From NCBI GenBank assembly GCA_022447825.1, contig JAKUTY010000001.1:68599-127776 (forward strand): 59,178 nt of DNA. The letters are read 5' to 3'. The stretch comes from SAR202 cluster bacterium. GTDB taxonomy: Bacteria; Chloroflexota; Dehalococcoidia; Lucifugimonadales; UBA826. The number at the start of each line of letters is the position of its first letter. Within the stretch, counting starts at the first letter, position 1. Below, one piece after another: positions 16,762 through 24,873 of the stretch. The position numbers and the translations under genes were made by a program. Below the pieces are notes generated by a model. It had not been told where the DNA came from and searched no databases. It worked only from the letters and a program-made list of their open reading frames with translations.

Positions 16762-18350
16762 TATGATTCAAGAAAATCTCTAAGTTTTTTAGATCTGTTT
16801 GGATGTCGTAATTTCCTTAGAGCTTTAGCTTCGATTTGCCTAATCCTTTCTCTTGTCACTCCAAAGTCCCGTCCTACTTCTTCTAAGGTCCTACTTTTAC
16901 CATCTTCTAATCCAAAACGTAACTCCAAAACCCGAGCTTCTCTATCATTCAAAGTATCTAGCACATCTACTACTTGTTCTCTTAATAACTGATATGAAGC
17001 GGCTTCAACAGGAGCCAAAGCATTATTGTCAGGAATAAAGTCTCCTAAATGACTATCTTCTTCTTCTCCTATAGGAGTTTCAAGTGAGACGGGTTCTTGA
17101 GATATTTTAAGTATCTCTCTGACTTTATCAGGAGATATTTCCATCTCTAATCCGATTTCCTCACTAGTGGGTTCTCTACCATATTCCTGAACCAATCTTC
17201 TTGTGACTCTTAATAGTTTATTGATAGTTTCAACCATATGGACTGGAATTCTAATCGTTCTAGCCTGGTCAGCTATAGCTCTTGTAATTGCTTGTCGAAT
17301 CCACCAAGTTGCATATGTACTAAACTTATAACCTTTACGATAATCAAATTTTTCAACAGCACGAATCAATCCAATATTCCCTTCTTGAATCAAATCTAAA
17401 AGAGACATTCCTCTTCCAATATATTTCTTTGCAACACTAACAACTAAACGTAAATTAGCCTCAGATAAATGTTGCTGAGCATCATCTCCCCGTTGTTTAA
17501 TTCTTTCTAAATGTTGGCGGTATAGCAATTCGTAAGGTTGCATTTCATCAGAAAGATTGTCGCTCTGTGTAATAGTTTTTAATTCACTCAACGAAGGCGA
17601 TCCTGTGATCACTTTGAAAATATCATCTGGGAGAAGCCTAGAATTGATAGATGCCTGTTTAATCATTTCTTTTAAAGTATCAAATTCTGGAGGATCTTGG
17701 TCAGTCAATTCAGATAAAATCGCAGCTATTTGTTCTAACGACTCATCTTGAAAAATACCATCTAATGCACTTCGTATATCAGGATTTGCCATTAAATCTG
17801 GAAGAGTCCCATCGAATGGAACTTCTTTTGAAACTAAAATTGCCTTAATAATGTCTTCACTATCACTGACCTTATCCATCATCTGGATTACTATGTCTCT
17901 AGCTTTAGGAAAAGGATTACCTTCTGATAATTGATCTTCAGAATTCTCAACATATCTTTTGGCCTCAAATTTCCTAGCCAAATCACGTTCTTCTACAGCT
18001 CTCAACAAGTCAACTCTACCAATTTCTCTTAAATACATCCTAACAGGATCATCAATGATTTCTACAGAACCAATCTCACGTTCCCATTCTCTAGTAGCTT
18101 TTGCTTTAAGATCTTCTAGGGAAGGAGGAGCATCATCATTATTAAAAACATCATCATCTAATGTTTTTTCCATTCCAAGTTCTACAACAGAACTATCTTC
18201 ATCATCATCTTCATCTTCCTCATCTGATGGAGAAATTTCGTCATTATCCTGATCTATTTGGTATGTGTCTTCTTCAGAGTCGTTATCTCTTAACACTCCA
18301 TCTATCAATTCAGCATCACCACTAAAATTTTGAATCCCATCAGTTGACAT
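16761..18350 (-). CDS. rpoD: RNA polymerase primary sigma factor
   Basis: Housekeeping sigma factor of 529 residues. The N-terminus is very acidic (runs of D and E within residues 25-55). Region 1.2 is [18 protein letters not shown] non-conserved segment of about 160 residues follows, then regions 2.1-2.4 ([39 protein letters not shown]), region 3, and region 4.2 ([20 protein letters not shown]). It lies downstream of dnaG, the classical macromolecular synthesis operon order. GGGGGATATC precedes ATG 18350. Confidence 0.97.
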   Translation of the reverse strand: MSTDGIQNFSGDAELIDGVLRDNDSEEDTYQIDQDNDEISPSDEEDEDDDEDSSVVELGMEKTLDDDVFNNDDAPPSLEDLKAKATREWEREIGSVEIIDDPVRMYLREIGRVDLLRAVEERDLARKFEAKRYVENSEDQLSEGNPFPKARDIVIQMMDKVSDSEDIIKAILVSKEVPFDGTLPDLMANPDIRSALDGIFQDESLEQIAAILSELTDQDPPEFDTLKEMIKQASINSRLLPDDIFKVITGSPSLSELKTITQSDNLSDEMQPYELLYRQHLERIKQRGDDAQQHLSEANLRLVVSVAKKYIGRGMSLLDLIQEGNIGLIRAVEKFDYRKGYKFSTYATWWIRQAITRAIADQARTIRIPVHMVETINKLLRVTRRLVQEYGREPTSEEIGLEMEISPDKVREILKISQEPVSLETPIGEEEDSHLGDFIPDNNALAPVEAASYQLLREQVVDVLDTLNDREARVLELRFGLEDGKSRTLEEVGRDFGVTRERIRQIEAKALRKLRHPNRSKKLRDFLES

Positions 18351-18378
18351 GATATCCCCCTAAGCTTTTATACATTCT

Positions 18379-18407
18379 ATTCTAGCAAACAATAATGCGT
18401 ATCTAAA
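18379..18407 (-). promoter_or_regulatory. Possible promoter between dnaG and rpoD
   Basis: On the minus strand TTTAGA (18407-18402) and TAGAAT (18384-18379) are separated by 17 bases, about 28 bases before the rpoD start. The -35 matches the consensus in 4 of 6 positions. An internal promoter for rpoD is common in this operon in other bacteria, but the sequence support here is modest. Confidence 0.3.
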
Positions 18408-18416
18408 GAAATATAT

Positions 18417-20144
18417 TTATGTATCTCTAATTTTCGCATTAATTTCATTAATTTGATTTATTTGATCTTCAGTTGGAAAGTCTAATCCCTGTGATTCACT
18501 AAAAGTAGCTGCTGCAATCTTATACCTTTCTCTATTCAGTGTTTTTACACAAAACTCATATGATTGATTAAATGAATCTTGAGTTGTTTCAAGTAACTGT
18601 GTTTCTATGATCTCATTATAAAATTTAGTGTAATCTTCTGACAGAGAGTTTTCAAAATCTATCAAATTATCAAACTTAAAATACTGTTTTAACAAATAAC
18701 TTGATTCTAAATCAAATATTTCAAAATTTAATTCTTTAGATTTTTCTTTCAATGGTTCACTCGAAAAAATTAACGCTAACAAATACATCATTCTAGATGA
18801 TTTAGGAGCAGATCTTTGATTCTCATAATCTTTTCTTTGATTAGATTGAGAAATCACTTTTAACATAGCTTCCACATTTTCAAAAGAACTTTTGAATTGA
18901 CTAGCCAATTCAACCAAGTATTTTCCTCTGTCAATCTGATCCATGTTATTTAAAATAGGAAATATTAACTCTAGAATTTTTTGAGAATTACCGGGTACAT
19001 TTACATCAAATCTAGAGATCAATGATGGAATTAAATAATCCATTAATGGCAATGAATCAGAAACAATTTTGCCCCAATCTTGGGACTCAGAACGAATAAA
19101 TTCATCAGGATCTTTTCCATTAGGAATTGATAATACTTTTAAAATTTTTGAATAATCTGAAAAAAAATCGTTTTTGGAAGTGTTCAAACTCTCAAAAATA
19201 CCCCAAGATGATTGTAAACTTCTCAAAGTAGCTTCTTGTCCAGCGGTATCCTGATCTAAGGCTAAAATATAGGATGATGCTAAATTTCTAATTTGGCGAA
19301 CTTGCTCAACAGTTAATGCCGTACCCATAGAAGCAACAACATTTTTAAAACTATACTCATGAGCAGCTATAACATCCATATACCCCTCAACTACAACAAC
19401 TTCATTGTTTTTCCTAATTGAATCTTTCGCTAAATGAAGACCATACAAAATATTTCTTTTATCAAAAACTGGTGAAGATGGGGTGTTGATATATTTTGGC
19501 ATTGAATCATCTAAAGATCTGGCACCAAATCCAACTACTCTGCCATTTCTATCAGAAATTGGAAACATCAATCTACCAACAAAAAAATCTTTAACATTTC
19601 CATTATCAAATTTATTTAATAAACCAGACTCGATAGCTTTTTCAAAATCTACATGATGAAAAGAAAAATGATTTTTAAGTGAATCTCTATCCTTAAAAGA
19701 ATAACCTAAGTCAAAGGATTCAATTTTTTTTAAATCAATACCTCGGGACTGCAAATAATCTACCGCAATTTTACCTTCATCAGAATTCAGATTTGATTTA
19801 TAAAAATTTTTAGCAATTTCATTTATTTGATAATAATCATCTTTGAGAATAGATGAGGAATTTCCTGTAATCTTAATGCCAGTTCGTTCGCCAAGAATTC
19901 TCAAAGCTTCCGGAAATTCTATACCTTCAACTTTCATTAAAAATGAAAAAACGTCCCCTCCTGTAGAGCAAGATCCGAAACATCTCCATAATTGACGAGA
20001 GGGATCAACGATAAATGAAGGGGTTCTTTCAGAATGAAAGGGACAATTAGCTTTGAAATTTCTTCCAGATTGAATTAAGTTGACATGTTCAGAAATTAGA
20101 TCAACTATGTCTAACCTAGATTTGATTTCTTCAACTTCAGACAT
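18417..20144 (-). CDS. dnaG: DNA primase
   Basis: Makes RNA primers for DNA replication. The 575-residue protein has an N-terminal CHC2 zinc domain (CPFHSERTPSF, then WRCFGSCSTGGDVFSF), an RNA polymerase-like core (VVGFGARSLDDSMPKYINTP) and a TOPRIM domain (VVVEGYMDVIAAHE, LALDQDTAGQEA). The second cysteine pair is CxxxC rather than the usual CxxC. The C-terminal helicase-binding domain is divergent. It sits between two unknown genes and rpoD. Confidence 0.96.
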   Translation of the reverse strand: MSEVEEIKSRLDIVDLISEHVNLIQSGRNFKANCPFHSERTPSFIVDPSRQLWRCFGSCSTGGDVFSFLMKVEGIEFPEALRILGERTGIKITGNSSSILKDDYYQINEIAKNFYKSNLNSDEGKIAVDYLQSRGIDLKKIESFDLGYSFKDRDSLKNHFSFHHVDFEKAIESGLLNKFDNGNVKDFFVGRLMFPISDRNGRVVGFGARSLDDSMPKYINTPSSPVFDKRNILYGLHLAKDSIRKNNEVVVVEGYMDVIAAHEYSFKNVVASMGTALTVEQVRQIRNLASSYILALDQDTAGQEATLRSLQSSWGIFESLNTSKNDFFSDYSKILKVLSIPNGKDPDEFIRSESQDWGKIVSDSLPLMDYLIPSLISRFDVNVPGNSQKILELIFPILNNMDQIDRGKYLVELASQFKSSFENVEAMLKVISQSNQRKDYENQRSAPKSSRMMYLLALIFSSEPLKEKSKELNFEIFDLESSYLLKQYFKFDNLIDFENSLSEDYTKFYNEIIETQLLETTQDSFNQSYEFCVKTLNRERYKIAAATFSESQGLDFPTEDQINQINEINAKIRDT

Positions 20145-20155
20145 ATAAATATCCG

Positions 20156-20503
20156 TTATTTTGAATAAAAATATTGAGCAATATCTTTAGCTTCTGATAA
20201 TACATTATTTGTATGCCAATTTAAGTGGTCTAATTCCACAATCATATCCGTAATCAAATCCCCGATTTGGAGAGGGTTTTTTGTATCATTCTGAAAAAAA
20301 GAATCAATACAATTATTCAAATTCTCATGAGCAAAAACTATGTCTGACAAAGATGTGCAAAATTGTGACAACTGTAAATCATAATTTTCAGGAAGATGGC
20401 ATTGCTTAAATTTCACCAAAATCTGATGAGCTTTTTCAGCTCTCAATCTTGCTAAATCTAAATTTCCTTGGATACTTAATTCTTCACTCACATTACCCTC
20501 CAT
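20156..20503 (-). CDS. Unknown helical protein in the dgt-dnaG operon
   Basis: A 115-residue protein with no recognised family. It is predicted mainly helical (long stretches such as LARLRAEKAHQILVKFKQ and DLITDMIVELDHLNWHTNN), with no signal peptide, membrane segment or cysteine motif. Its start overlaps the end of the preceding unknown gene by 11 bases and it ends 11 bases before dnaG. The tight coupling makes expression as a real gene likely. A structural or adaptor role with replication or nucleotide enzymes is only inference from position. Confidence 0.65.
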   Translation of the reverse strand: MEGNVSEELSIQGNLDLARLRAEKAHQILVKFKQCHLPENYDLQLSQFCTSLSDIVFAHENLNNCIDSFFQNDTKNPLQIGDLITDMIVELDHLNWHTNNVLSEAKDIAQYFYSK

Positions 20504-20774
20504 CTTGATTAAAATCTAATACACCATAATGAGTAATATAACTCACCCACTCTTCCTGAATATTACCCAATACAATTTGCTGAGATTCCTCTGTTAACAA
20601 AGTAATAATTTGAAAAATTTGTTTCCAAATTTCATCAACTTCATTTTTCCATGCTTCAAACTCAATTCCAAAAGAATCTCTTTGCATTGATTCTAAATGC
20701 TCTTGAATCAATGCTGTTTTTCTATGAATTATCCTGAAATTCATTCGATCCTTGGAATTGATTTGTTCTACCAT
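20493..20774 (-). CDS. Unknown small protein in the dgt-dnaG operon
   Basis: A 93-residue, probably helical protein (RIIHRKTALIQEHLESMQRD, KNEVDEIWKQIFQIITLL) without recognised domain, signal or metal motif. It lies 8 bases after dgt and overlaps the next unknown gene by 11 bases. The two small proteins are comparable in size and helical character and could form a complex, but I see no sequence similarity strong enough to claim duplication. Confidence 0.6.
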   Translation of the reverse strand: MVEQINSKDRMNFRIIHRKTALIQEHLESMQRDSFGIEFEAWKNEVDEIWKQIFQIITLLTEESQQIVLGNIQEEWVSYITHYGVLDFNQDGG

Positions 20775-20782
20775 GAAACACC

Positions 20783-21853
20783 TTAAGAAATTCGATTTTT
20801 AAAAACATTTGAAATACCTGGAGAAATCTTTTCAGCAACTCTTATTGCAAAATTATCTGTCATACCAGAAATATAATCCATCATAGCTCCTTGATCTGAT
20901 TCATTAATAGCTTTATATTCCATTGGGATTTTTTCCGGAAATTTTTTGTAATAATTAAATAGTAAAATCAAAATTGATTTTGCCGCCTCTGATTCCTCAC
21001 TTTGACTTGCGGGCAAATAAACGTTCTCAAACATAAATTCCCTTAATAAATTCATCTCATTTTTAATATTAGAACTCATAGTAATAATGGGAGGTAATTC
21101 TCGAGTTGCATTAATCATTGTTTGCAAAGAAGATTCAATAATATCGGAAACCATAGTGTTTATTCTTTGAGAATGCCTAACACCCAAAATTGAAATAGTA
21201 GATTGTGGCAATTGATCTTGAGTCAAAACCTCTGCTCTAAAAGCATCCAACAAATCATGATTCAAATATGCAATAGCATCCGAGACTCTCAAAACTTGAG
21301 CTTCAAGACTTAGATTTGAATCAATGTTTTTTCTATCTAAAAAATCTCCTCTAGGTTTTGAATGATGGGCAATTCCCTCCCTAACTTCAAAAGTGAGATT
21401 TAATCCTTTACCTTCTTTTTCTATCTTCTCTACTAATCTTAAACTTTGATGGTTGTGTCTAAAGTTTTCACCAGACAATTCTGACAATAATTCTTCTCCT
21501 AAATGCCCAAAAGGAGTATGCCCAACATCATGACCTAAAGACATTGCTTCGGTAAGATCTTCGTTCAAATTCAGCGCTCTACTAATCGTTCTAGCAATTT
21601 GAGATACTTCTAGGGTATGAGTCAATCTAGTAACAAAATGATCCCCCAAAGGAGAAATAAACACTTGAGTTTTATGTTTAATTCTTCTAAAAGATTTGGA
21701 ATGGACTATTCGATCTCTGTCTCTCTGAAAATCAGTACGAAAAGGACTAGGTTCTTCAAAAACATTTCTCCCTTTCGAATTTACAACTTTACTTGCAAAA
21801 ATAGACAGATTTTCTTCTTTTTCTTCTAATCGTTTTCTAATTGAATCATTCAT
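20783..21853 (-). CDS. dgt: Deoxyguanosinetriphosphate triphosphohydrolase-like HD protein
   Basis: HD-superfamily hydrolase that splits dNTPs into nucleoside and triphosphate. The 356-residue protein has the metal ligands H79 in RLTHTLEV and H108-D109 in GHDVGHTPFGHLGEE, plus ISDAIAYLNHDLLDA-type sequence (VSDAIAYLNHDLLDAFRAE) with the later aspartate. The start at ATG 21853 is preceded by AGGTG about 9 bases upstream; an in-frame ATG at 21889 would add 12 hydrophobic residues and is less likely. It heads the block that continues through two unknown genes, dnaG and rpoD. Confidence 0.88.
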   Translation of the reverse strand: MNDSIRKRLEEKEENLSIFASKVVNSKGRNVFEEPSPFRTDFQRDRDRIVHSKSFRRIKHKTQVFISPLGDHFVTRLTHTLEVSQIARTISRALNLNEDLTEAMSLGHDVGHTPFGHLGEELLSELSGENFRHNHQSLRLVEKIEKEGKGLNLTFEVREGIAHHSKPRGDFLDRKNIDSNLSLEAQVLRVSDAIAYLNHDLLDAFRAEVLTQDQLPQSTISILGVRHSQRINTMVSDIIESSLQTMINATRELPPIITMSSNIKNEMNLLREFMFENVYLPASQSEESEAAKSILILLFNYYKKFPEKIPMEYKAINESDQGAMMDYISGMTDNFAIRVAEKISPGISNVFKNRIS

Positions 21854-21943
21854 TTCTAAAACACCTACTAAACTTAGTAAGAAAACCATTTCCCTAATTT
21901 ATTAGAATATAAATAGCTAAACTAACTAAAGAAGGGCTGCAAT

Positions 21944-22915
21944 CTAAAAATCATTTATTTGACCTAATATTTTTTCACCTTCAATAATCTTGATCATATT
22001 ATTAAAAGCAAATTCTGATCTCCTAGCCCAAGTATCCCAAGTAGTTCCTGCTACATGAGGAGTAACTATTACATTTTTCATTTTCAATAATGGATTATCA
22101 GATTCAACTGGTTCTGTTTCAAAAACATCTAACCCGGCACCTAAAATCTCATTATTATTTAATGCATCGACTAGGGCTTTTTCATCAATGATTTCACCTC
22201 TAGAAGTATTGATTAGTATCGATGAGTTTTTCATTTGTAAAAAACGATTTGAATTAATCATATGAAAAGTTTCATCATTAAGAGGCATATGAGATGTAAT
22301 AATGTCAGATGTTTCAAATAATTCATCAAGAGAAACATATTTCAGATCCAATTGAGAGTTCAATTGATCGTCTAATGGAAATAAGTCAAAGTATTGAACT
22401 TTTGCATCAAAAGCCTGAACACGCCTAGCAACCTTTTTACCAATGTTACCTATTCCTAAAACACCAACTTTTTTGTTTGCCATTTCAAAGGTATTTTCAC
22501 CATTAATTGGTTTTTTCCAAGTTCCATCTCTAGTTGATTTATCTGAATCGATTAGTTTTTTATATAACGCTAACATTAATAAAACAGCATGATCCGATAC
22601 TGCCCATGAATTAGCTCCACCATTATTTGCCAAAGGGATTTTCATAGAATCTAATAACGGCAAATTCATTTGATCAAATCCAGCAGCTAATAGCTGAACT
22701 AACTTACAATTTTTTGCTGAATTTAACATAGAATCAGTAGGATATTTACCATGACACAAAAGAAATTCGCAATCTTTAATTTCAGATATGCACTTCGATT
22801 CTGAATCAGAATTATTTAAAACTATAATTTCAAAATCCTTTCTAGCAAATGAAATAATTTCACTAACTACTTGGTCACTTAATGAAGTTAAAAACACAAC
22901 TTTAGAATTTTTCAT
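21944..22915 (-). CDS. D-isomer 2-hydroxyacid dehydrogenase
   Basis: NAD(P)-dependent oxidoreductase of 323 residues. The Rossmann motif is VGVLGIGNIGKKVARRVQAF. The catalytic arginine is in LINTSRGEIIDEKAL, the glutamate region is AGLDVFETEPVESDNPL, and the histidine is in VTPHVAGTTWDTW. The substrate is not predictable (glyoxylate, phosphoglycerate or other 2-oxoacids). The start at ATG 22915 has AAAGAGGAAG immediately upstream; the upstream ATG 22939 is rejected because the ribosome site lies inside it. It is divergent from the GarR-type dehydrogenase. Confidence 0.88.
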   Translation of the reverse strand: MKNSKVVFLTSLSDQVVSEIISFARKDFEIIVLNNSDSESKCISEIKDCEFLLCHGKYPTDSMLNSAKNCKLVQLLAAGFDQMNLPLLDSMKIPLANNGGANSWAVSDHAVLLMLALYKKLIDSDKSTRDGTWKKPINGENTFEMANKKVGVLGIGNIGKKVARRVQAFDAKVQYFDLFPLDDQLNSQLDLKYVSLDELFETSDIITSHMPLNDETFHMINSNRFLQMKNSSILINTSRGEIIDEKALVDALNNNEILGAGLDVFETEPVESDNPLLKMKNVIVTPHVAGTTWDTWARRSEFAFNNMIKIIEGEKILGQINDF

Positions 22916-22990
22916 GACTTCCTCTTTAATTAGGTTCATATTATCAAAGCAAAATGACTCAGCATAGAAGTTTTAAGTTAATCATAAAAC

Positions 22991-23018
22991 TTGACCATAA
23001 ATCCTAGGAAACTATAAT
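22991..23018 (+). promoter_or_regulatory. Strong sigma-70 type promoter for the GarR-cyclase operon
   Basis: TTGACC at 22991-22996 and a perfect TATAAT at 23013-23018 are 16 bases apart, the best consensus promoter in the window. The ATG of the downstream dehydrogenase is 37 bases after the -10. Confidence 0.65.
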
Positions 23019-23054
23019 GAAGCTTCAGCAATGAAATCAATTTAGGAGAATAAA

Positions 23055-23951
23055 ATGGCAAGAGGTGAAATAGGATTTGTTGGATTAGGAATTATGGGTA
23101 AACCTATGGTTCGAAATCTCATGAAAGCAGATTATTCAGTTACTGTTTACGACATCGTTTCTGAATCAGTTGAAGAAATGGTAACTGACGGAGCAAAATC
23201 TGCTAGTACAGCAGCAGAGGTTGCACAATCCGCTCCTATAGTCATCACTATGGTCCCAGACTCTCCCCAATCAGAAGCAGCTATTTTAGGACCTAACGGT
23301 GTTTTAGAGGGAGCCTCTTCCGGAAGTACCGTAATCGACATGAGTTCAATTGCTCCAGCATCATCTCAAAAAATTGCAAAAGCATGTGAAAATGCGGGTG
23401 TGAATTTTTTGGACGCGCCAGTTAGCGGAGGTGAAACAGGGGCTATAGAAGCAACATTAGCAGTGATGGTAGGTGGAAAAAAAGAAGTATTTGACTCCAA
23501 CTATGACATGCTTTCAACCATGTCTGGCAGTATAGTTTTGTGCGGAGACTACGGAGCAGGAAATACAACAAAATTAGCAAATCAAATTATAGTTGCAGGA
23601 AATATTGCTGCTTTAGGTGAGGCATTAGTTTTGGCTAAAAAATCTGGAATAGATCCACAAGTAGTTTTTGATGCTATCAAAGGAGGATTAGCCGGAAGTA
23701 CTGTAATGAATACTAAAGGTCCAATGATGATTAATGGTAATTTTGACCCAGGATTCAGAATTGTCTTGCATCAAAAGGACCTTCATAATGCATTACTTAC
23801 AGGTAAGGATGTTGGAGCCCCTCTAATGTTTACAAGTCTTGCGCAACAAATTTTAGGGTCATTAATCAATGATGGAAAAGGAAACTCTGACCATTCTGCT
23901 ATTGCAAATTTCATGGAAGACATGGCTGGAGTGAAAATTTCTGATAAGTAA
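23055..23951 (+). CDS. 2-hydroxy-3-oxopropionate reductase / 3-hydroxyisobutyrate dehydrogenase family
   Basis: NAD(P)-dependent beta-hydroxyacid dehydrogenase, 298 residues. The N-terminus GFVGLGIMGKPMVRNLMKA is the cofactor signature. DAPVSGGETGA is the substrate-binding motif, and GNTTKLANQIIV carries the catalytic lysine. The overall pattern is closest to tartronate semialdehyde reductase (GarR/GlxR), but 3-hydroxyisobutyrate cannot be excluded. TTAGGAGAATAAA precedes ATG 23055. It is followed after 6 bases by a cyclase-family hydrolase. Confidence 0.88.
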   Translation: MARGEIGFVGLGIMGKPMVRNLMKADYSVTVYDIVSESVEEMVTDGAKSASTAAEVAQSAPIVITMVPDSPQSEAAILGPNGVLEGASSGSTVIDMSSIAPASSQKIAKACENAGVNFLDAPVSGGETGAIEATLAVMVGGKKEVFDSNYDMLSTMSGSIVLCGDYGAGNTTKLANQIIVAGNIAALGEALVLAKKSGIDPQVVFDAIKGGLAGSTVMNTKGPMMINGNFDPGFRIVLHQKDLHNALLTGKDVGAPLMFTSLAQQILGSLINDGKGNSDHSAIANFMEDMAGVKISDK

Positions 23952-23957
23952 AATTTT

Positions 23958-24872
23958 ATGATCAATAAAAAAATACCGTCTAAGGCTGAAGTAGATCAAT
24001 ATCTTAAAAACACCAATTGGGGTAGATGGGGTGAAAATGCTTCGGCTGGAGCAATTAATTTAATTGACAACAAAAAACGCTTGGAAGCAGTTTCGTTAGT
24101 AAAAACAGGTAGAACAGTATCAATGAGTCGACCTTTACCCGTAATCCCGTCAGGTGACAATCCAAGACCTGCTCAACATTATATGCACAAAGAACGTAGA
24201 CCATTCTCTGGTGGTGCAGCTATGGACTATTACGGAGTTTTTTACCATGGGACTGCAACTACACATATAGATGCTCTTTGCCATGTATGGAATAAAGATG
24301 GAATGTGGGAAGGCAAAAATCCTGACGACGTAATCCAGTTCAATGGTGCAACCTATGGAACTGTCGACCAATGGAAAGAAGGAATTATAACAAGAGGCGT
24401 CTTATTAGACGTTCCATCCTTTAGAAACACTCCTTACGTGACTCTTGATTCTCCAGTACATGGTTGGGAATTAGAAGAAATTGCAAAATTTCAAGGAATA
24501 GAAATTAAATCTGGAGATGCAATTTTTGTATACAGTGGTAGAGAAAAATTTGCCGCAGATCACAATGGTATTTGGTCTACTCCAGAGGGCAGGCCGGGAT
24601 TGCATGCATCATGCTTACCATTCATCAAAAATTCAGATGTTTCTATATTAGGCTGGGATATGATGGATTCATCTCCTAACGAATATGATCTTCCATGGAG
24701 CGTACACGGAGTAATTTTTGCTTATGGAGTAGCCTTAGTAGATAACGCGCTATTAGAACAAATTGCTAGTGTTTGTGCAAAAGAAAAAAGATATGAATTC
24801 ATGCTTTCTCTAAACCCGTTATTCGTTGTAGGCGGAACAGGTTCTCCAGCAAACCCCATAGCTATTTTCTAA
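23958..24872 (+). CDS. Cyclase-family metal-dependent hydrolase (kynurenine formamidase-like)
   Basis: A 304-residue member of the fold that includes bacterial kynurenine formamidase and isatin hydrolase. The metal-binding HxTxxHxDxxxH-type motif appears as HGTATTHIDALCHVW. Further family features are GVLLDVPSF, an acidic-aromatic segment around SGDAIFVYSGR, and a late histidine in LPWSVHGVIF. The substrate is unknown. It is translated just after the GarR-type dehydrogenase, and the pair may act on one catabolic substrate. The stop lies 1 base from the end of convergent gyrA. Confidence 0.78.
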   Translation: MINKKIPSKAEVDQYLKNTNWGRWGENASAGAINLIDNKKRLEAVSLVKTGRTVSMSRPLPVIPSGDNPRPAQHYMHKERRPFSGGAAMDYYGVFYHGTATTHIDALCHVWNKDGMWEGKNPDDVIQFNGATYGTVDQWKEGIITRGVLLDVPSFRNTPYVTLDSPVHGWELEEIAKFQGIEIKSGDAIFVYSGREKFAADHNGIWSTPEGRPGLHASCLPFIKNSDVSILGWDMMDSSPNEYDLPWSVHGVIFAYGVALVDNALLEQIASVCAKEKRYEFMLSLNPLFVVGGTGSPANPIAIF

Positions 24873-24873
24873 T

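Noticed and set aside
18170-18240. Run of CATC/TCATC triplets as a possible microsatellite
   Set aside because: Explained by the poly-Asp/Glu stretch in the sigma factor N-terminus; the units are irregular.
17959-18252. Plus-strand frame rich in serine opposite rpoD
   Set aside because: It is the antisense shadow of the acidic N-terminal coding region of RpoD (GAT/GAA codons read backward as serine-rich), with no ribosome site or family match.
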